Assembly (NCBI GenBank): GCA_903871435.1
Contig: CAIQGU010000489.1
Location: 1-6,550 of the forward strand
Length of the DNA stretch: 6,550 bases
Source: an uncultured Burkholderiales bacterium
GTDB lineage: Bacteria; Pseudomonadota; Gammaproteobacteria; Burkholderiales; Burkholderiaceae_F
Reading direction: 5' to 3'
Made by a program: the position numbers and the translations under genes. The notes under the pieces are model-generated. The model ran no database searches and had not been told where the DNA came from. It saw nothing but the letters and a program-made list of their open reading frames with translations. Positions within the stretch are counted from its first letter, which is position 1. Each line of letters opens with the position of its first letter. Positions 5,044-6,550 of this stretch are shown here, one piece after another.

Positions 5044-6483
5044 TCAGCGCTTGCGTATCGGCGGCACGTCCGTGCAGACGCCTTCGGCAACCTCGGCGGC
5101 CATGCCGATCGACTCGCCCAAAGTGGGGTGCGGATGGATGGTCTTGCCGATATCGGCCGCGTCGGCGCCCATCTCGATGGCGAGCGCCACCTCGCCGATC
5201 AGGTCGCCGGCTCCGGTACCGACGATGGCTCCACCCACGATGCGATGGGTCTGCGCGTCAAACAGCAGTTTGGTGAAACCTTCGTCACGGCCGTTGGCGA
5301 TGGCCCGGCCCGAGGCCGCCCAGGGAAAATGGCCCTTGGTAATGGCAATGCCCTTCTCGCGCGCCTCGTCCTCGGTCAGGCCCACCCAGGCGATCTCGGG
5401 GTCGGTATAGGCGACAGAAGGAATGACGCGAGCATCAAAATGGGATTTTTGCCCGGCAGCGACCTCGGCAGCCACATGGCCCTCGTGTACCGCCTTGTGG
5501 GCCAGCATGGGTGCGCCCGCGATGTCGCCGATCGCAAAAATGTTGGCGACGTTGGTGCGCATCTGGCTGTCGGTGGCAATGAAGCCGCGGTCATCGACGG
5601 CAACTCCCGCCTTCTCCGCGCCTACGACCTTGCCGTTGGGGCGCCGCCCCACCGAAACCAGGATCATGTCGTAGTCCTGCGGGGCTGCGGGGGCCTGTTC
5701 GCCTTCGAAGCGCACGCGCAGTCCTTCTGGCAATGCCTCCACCGCCGCGGCGCGCGTGCGCAGCAGAATGTGATCGAAGCGTTTCTCGTTGCGTTTTTGC
5801 CAGACCTTCACCAGATCGCGGTCGGTGCCGGGCATGAGGCCGTCGGTCATTTCGACGACGTCGATGCGGCTGCCCAAGGTCGAGTACACCGTCGCCATCT
5901 CGAGGCCGATGATGCCGCCGCCAATGACGAGCAAACGTCGTGGCACCGATGGCAGTTCCAGCGCACCGGTGGAATCGACAATGCGCGGGTCCTTGGGCAG
6001 GAAGGGCAGCGCCACCGGCTGGGAACCGGCAGCAATGATGGCCTGTGAAAAGGCAATATCGCGTGGTGCGGCTTCCGCCTCGGGTCCGACCAGGCGCAGA
6101 TGGCCGGAATCGATGAAGGCGCCCACGCCACGCAGCACGTCCACCTTGCGCATCTTGGCCATGGCCGCCAGGCCGCCCGTGAGCTTGCCCACCACCTTGG
6201 ACTTGTGCGTGCGCAGCTTGGCCAGGTCGATCTGTGGCGGCGCAAATGCCACGCCCAGATCGGCAAAGTGCGCTGCCTCGTCCATGACGGCTGCAACGTG
6301 CAGCAATGCCTTGGAGGGAATGCAGCCCACATTCAGGCAGACGCCCCCCAGTGTCGGGTAGCGCTCTACCAGCGCAACGCGCAGGCCCAGGTCGGCCGCC
6401 CGGAAGGCGGCCGAGTATCCGCCAGGACCCGCGCCCAGCACGAGCAGGTCATAGGTATCGCCCTTTGCGGAGGTATCGCTCAT
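5044..6483 (-). CDS. lpdA: Dihydrolipoamide dehydrogenase (E3 subunit)
   Basis: E3 re-oxidises dihydrolipoyl groups of 2-oxoacid dehydrogenase complexes using FAD and NAD+ (cytoplasm). The protein is 479 aa, the usual single-domain E3 length. Seen in order: FAD loop GAGPGG (17-22), redox disulfide in CLNVGCIPSK (C49, C54), NAD loop GGGIIG (188-193), second FAD motif AIGD (317-320), and the dimer-interface catalytic pair in HPHPTLGE (H452, E457). Nothing essential is missing. It resembles the pyruvate-dehydrogenase type of E3 (segment PFLPKDPRIVDSTGALEL). Some betaproteobacterial versions carry an N-terminal lipoyl domain; this one starts directly at the FAD domain. The ATG at 6483 follows AAGGTAACGGGAAACC, so the ribosome site is moderate (GGGA). 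It starts 16 bp after the stop of an upstream gene, suggesting an operon whose earlier genes lie outside the window. Confidence 0.97.
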   Translation of the reverse strand: MSDTSAKGDTYDLLVLGAGPGGYSAAFRAADLGLRVALVERYPTLGGVCLNVGCIPSKALLHVAAVMDEAAHFADLGVAFAPPQIDLAKLRTHKSKVVGKLTGGLAAMAKMRKVDVLRGVGAFIDSGHLRLVGPEAEAAPRDIAFSQAIIAAGSQPVALPFLPKDPRIVDSTGALELPSVPRRLLVIGGGIIGLEMATVYSTLGSRIDVVEMTDGLMPGTDRDLVKVWQKRNEKRFDHILLRTRAAAVEALPEGLRVRFEGEQAPAAPQDYDMILVSVGRRPNGKVVGAEKAGVAVDDRGFIATDSQMRTNVANIFAIGDIAGAPMLAHKAVHEGHVAAEVAAGQKSHFDARVIPSVAYTDPEIAWVGLTEDEAREKGIAITKGHFPWAASGRAIANGRDEGFTKLLFDAQTHRIVGGAIVGTGAGDLIGEVALAIEMGADAADIGKTIHPHPTLGESIGMAAEVAEGVCTDVPPIRKR

Positions 6484-6499
6484 GGTTTCCCGTTACCTT

Positions 6500-6550
6500 T
6501 CAATGTCCCTTGCCCTGGGCAAGCAGCGCCATCAGGATTTCGTCCTCGGA
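6500..6550 (-). CDS. C-terminal end of an unidentified upstream gene (partial)
   Basis: On the minus strand an open frame enters from the right edge and ends with TGA (complement of 6500-6502) after 16 codons, SEDEILMALLAQGKGH. It is placed exactly as an operon partner of lpdA would be, 16 bp before its ATG. By context one might expect the E2 acyltransferase of the same complex, but these residues do not resemble the E2 C-terminus I know (DFRR followed by hydrophobic residues), so I leave it unnamed. Sixteen codons are too few to be sure that the frame is coding, although codon use (GAG, CTG, GCG, CAG, GGC) suits the neighbouring genes. Confidence 0.55.
   Translation of the reverse strand, partial: SEDEILMALLAQGKGH

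Noticed and set aside
5017..6048. 343-codon plus-strand frame opposite lpdA
   Set aside because: Its sequence is His/Gly/Asp/Val-rich, the usual antisense reading of a GC-rich gene, and the minus strand carries every E3 motif.

Overview
The window comes from a GC-rich proteobacterial chromosome, most likely a betaproteobacterium of the order Burkholderiales (an Alcaligenaceae or Burkholderiaceae relative). The reasons are strong G/C preference at third codon positions, a QueE with the cysteine spacing known from Burkholderia (C-x14-C-x2-C), and a pyruvate-dehydrogenase-type dihydrolipoamide dehydrogenase. The genus call is inference. All genes look like housekeeping or metabolic genes. I see no phage, transposon, plasmid, CRISPR, tRNA or rRNA feature.

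Layout. (1) Positions 1-333 hold the end of what looks like aceK (isocitrate dehydrogenase kinase/phosphatase), present twice in opposite orientations as a perfect 118-bp inverted repeat around a 53-bp spacer. The plus-strand copy runs on to a stop at 333. The minus-strand copy runs off the left edge. The geometry is that of a snap-back (fold-back) event primed by an 8-9 bp inverted microhomology, and it is probably an amplification or assembly artefact unless reads prove otherwise. (2) Positions 414-4282 carry five tightly packed minus-strand genes. In transcription order they are rpiA, a triple-domain queD, queE, a chorismate-lyase-family protein and a short-chain dehydrogenase. Three of the four junctions overlap, so this is very probably one operon. 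(3) A small three-helix membrane protein of unknown function diverges from rpiA on the plus strand (4330-4917). (4) A 126-bp convergent gap (4918-5043) holds a CCCTCTCCC-type inverted repeat that could act as a two-way terminator. (5) lpdA (5044-6483, minus) lies 16 bp downstream of an unidentified gene of which only the last 16 codons are visible (6500-6550).

How the genes relate. RpiA interconverts ribulose-5-phosphate and ribose-5-phosphate. QueD and QueE catalyse consecutive steps from 7,8-dihydroneopterin triphosphate to 7-carboxy-7-deazaguanine, the core of queuosine in tRNA. QueC and FolE, also needed, are not in the window. The chorismate-lyase-like protein and the dehydrogenase are translationally linked to them, but their substrates cannot be read from sequence. 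LpdA is the E3 subunit of 2-oxoacid dehydrogenase complexes, and AceK acts at the isocitrate branch point.

The two things most worth attention are the snap-back repeat at the left edge and the QueD made of three tandem T-fold units, of which only the middle one keeps the full set of recognisable zinc and catalytic residues.
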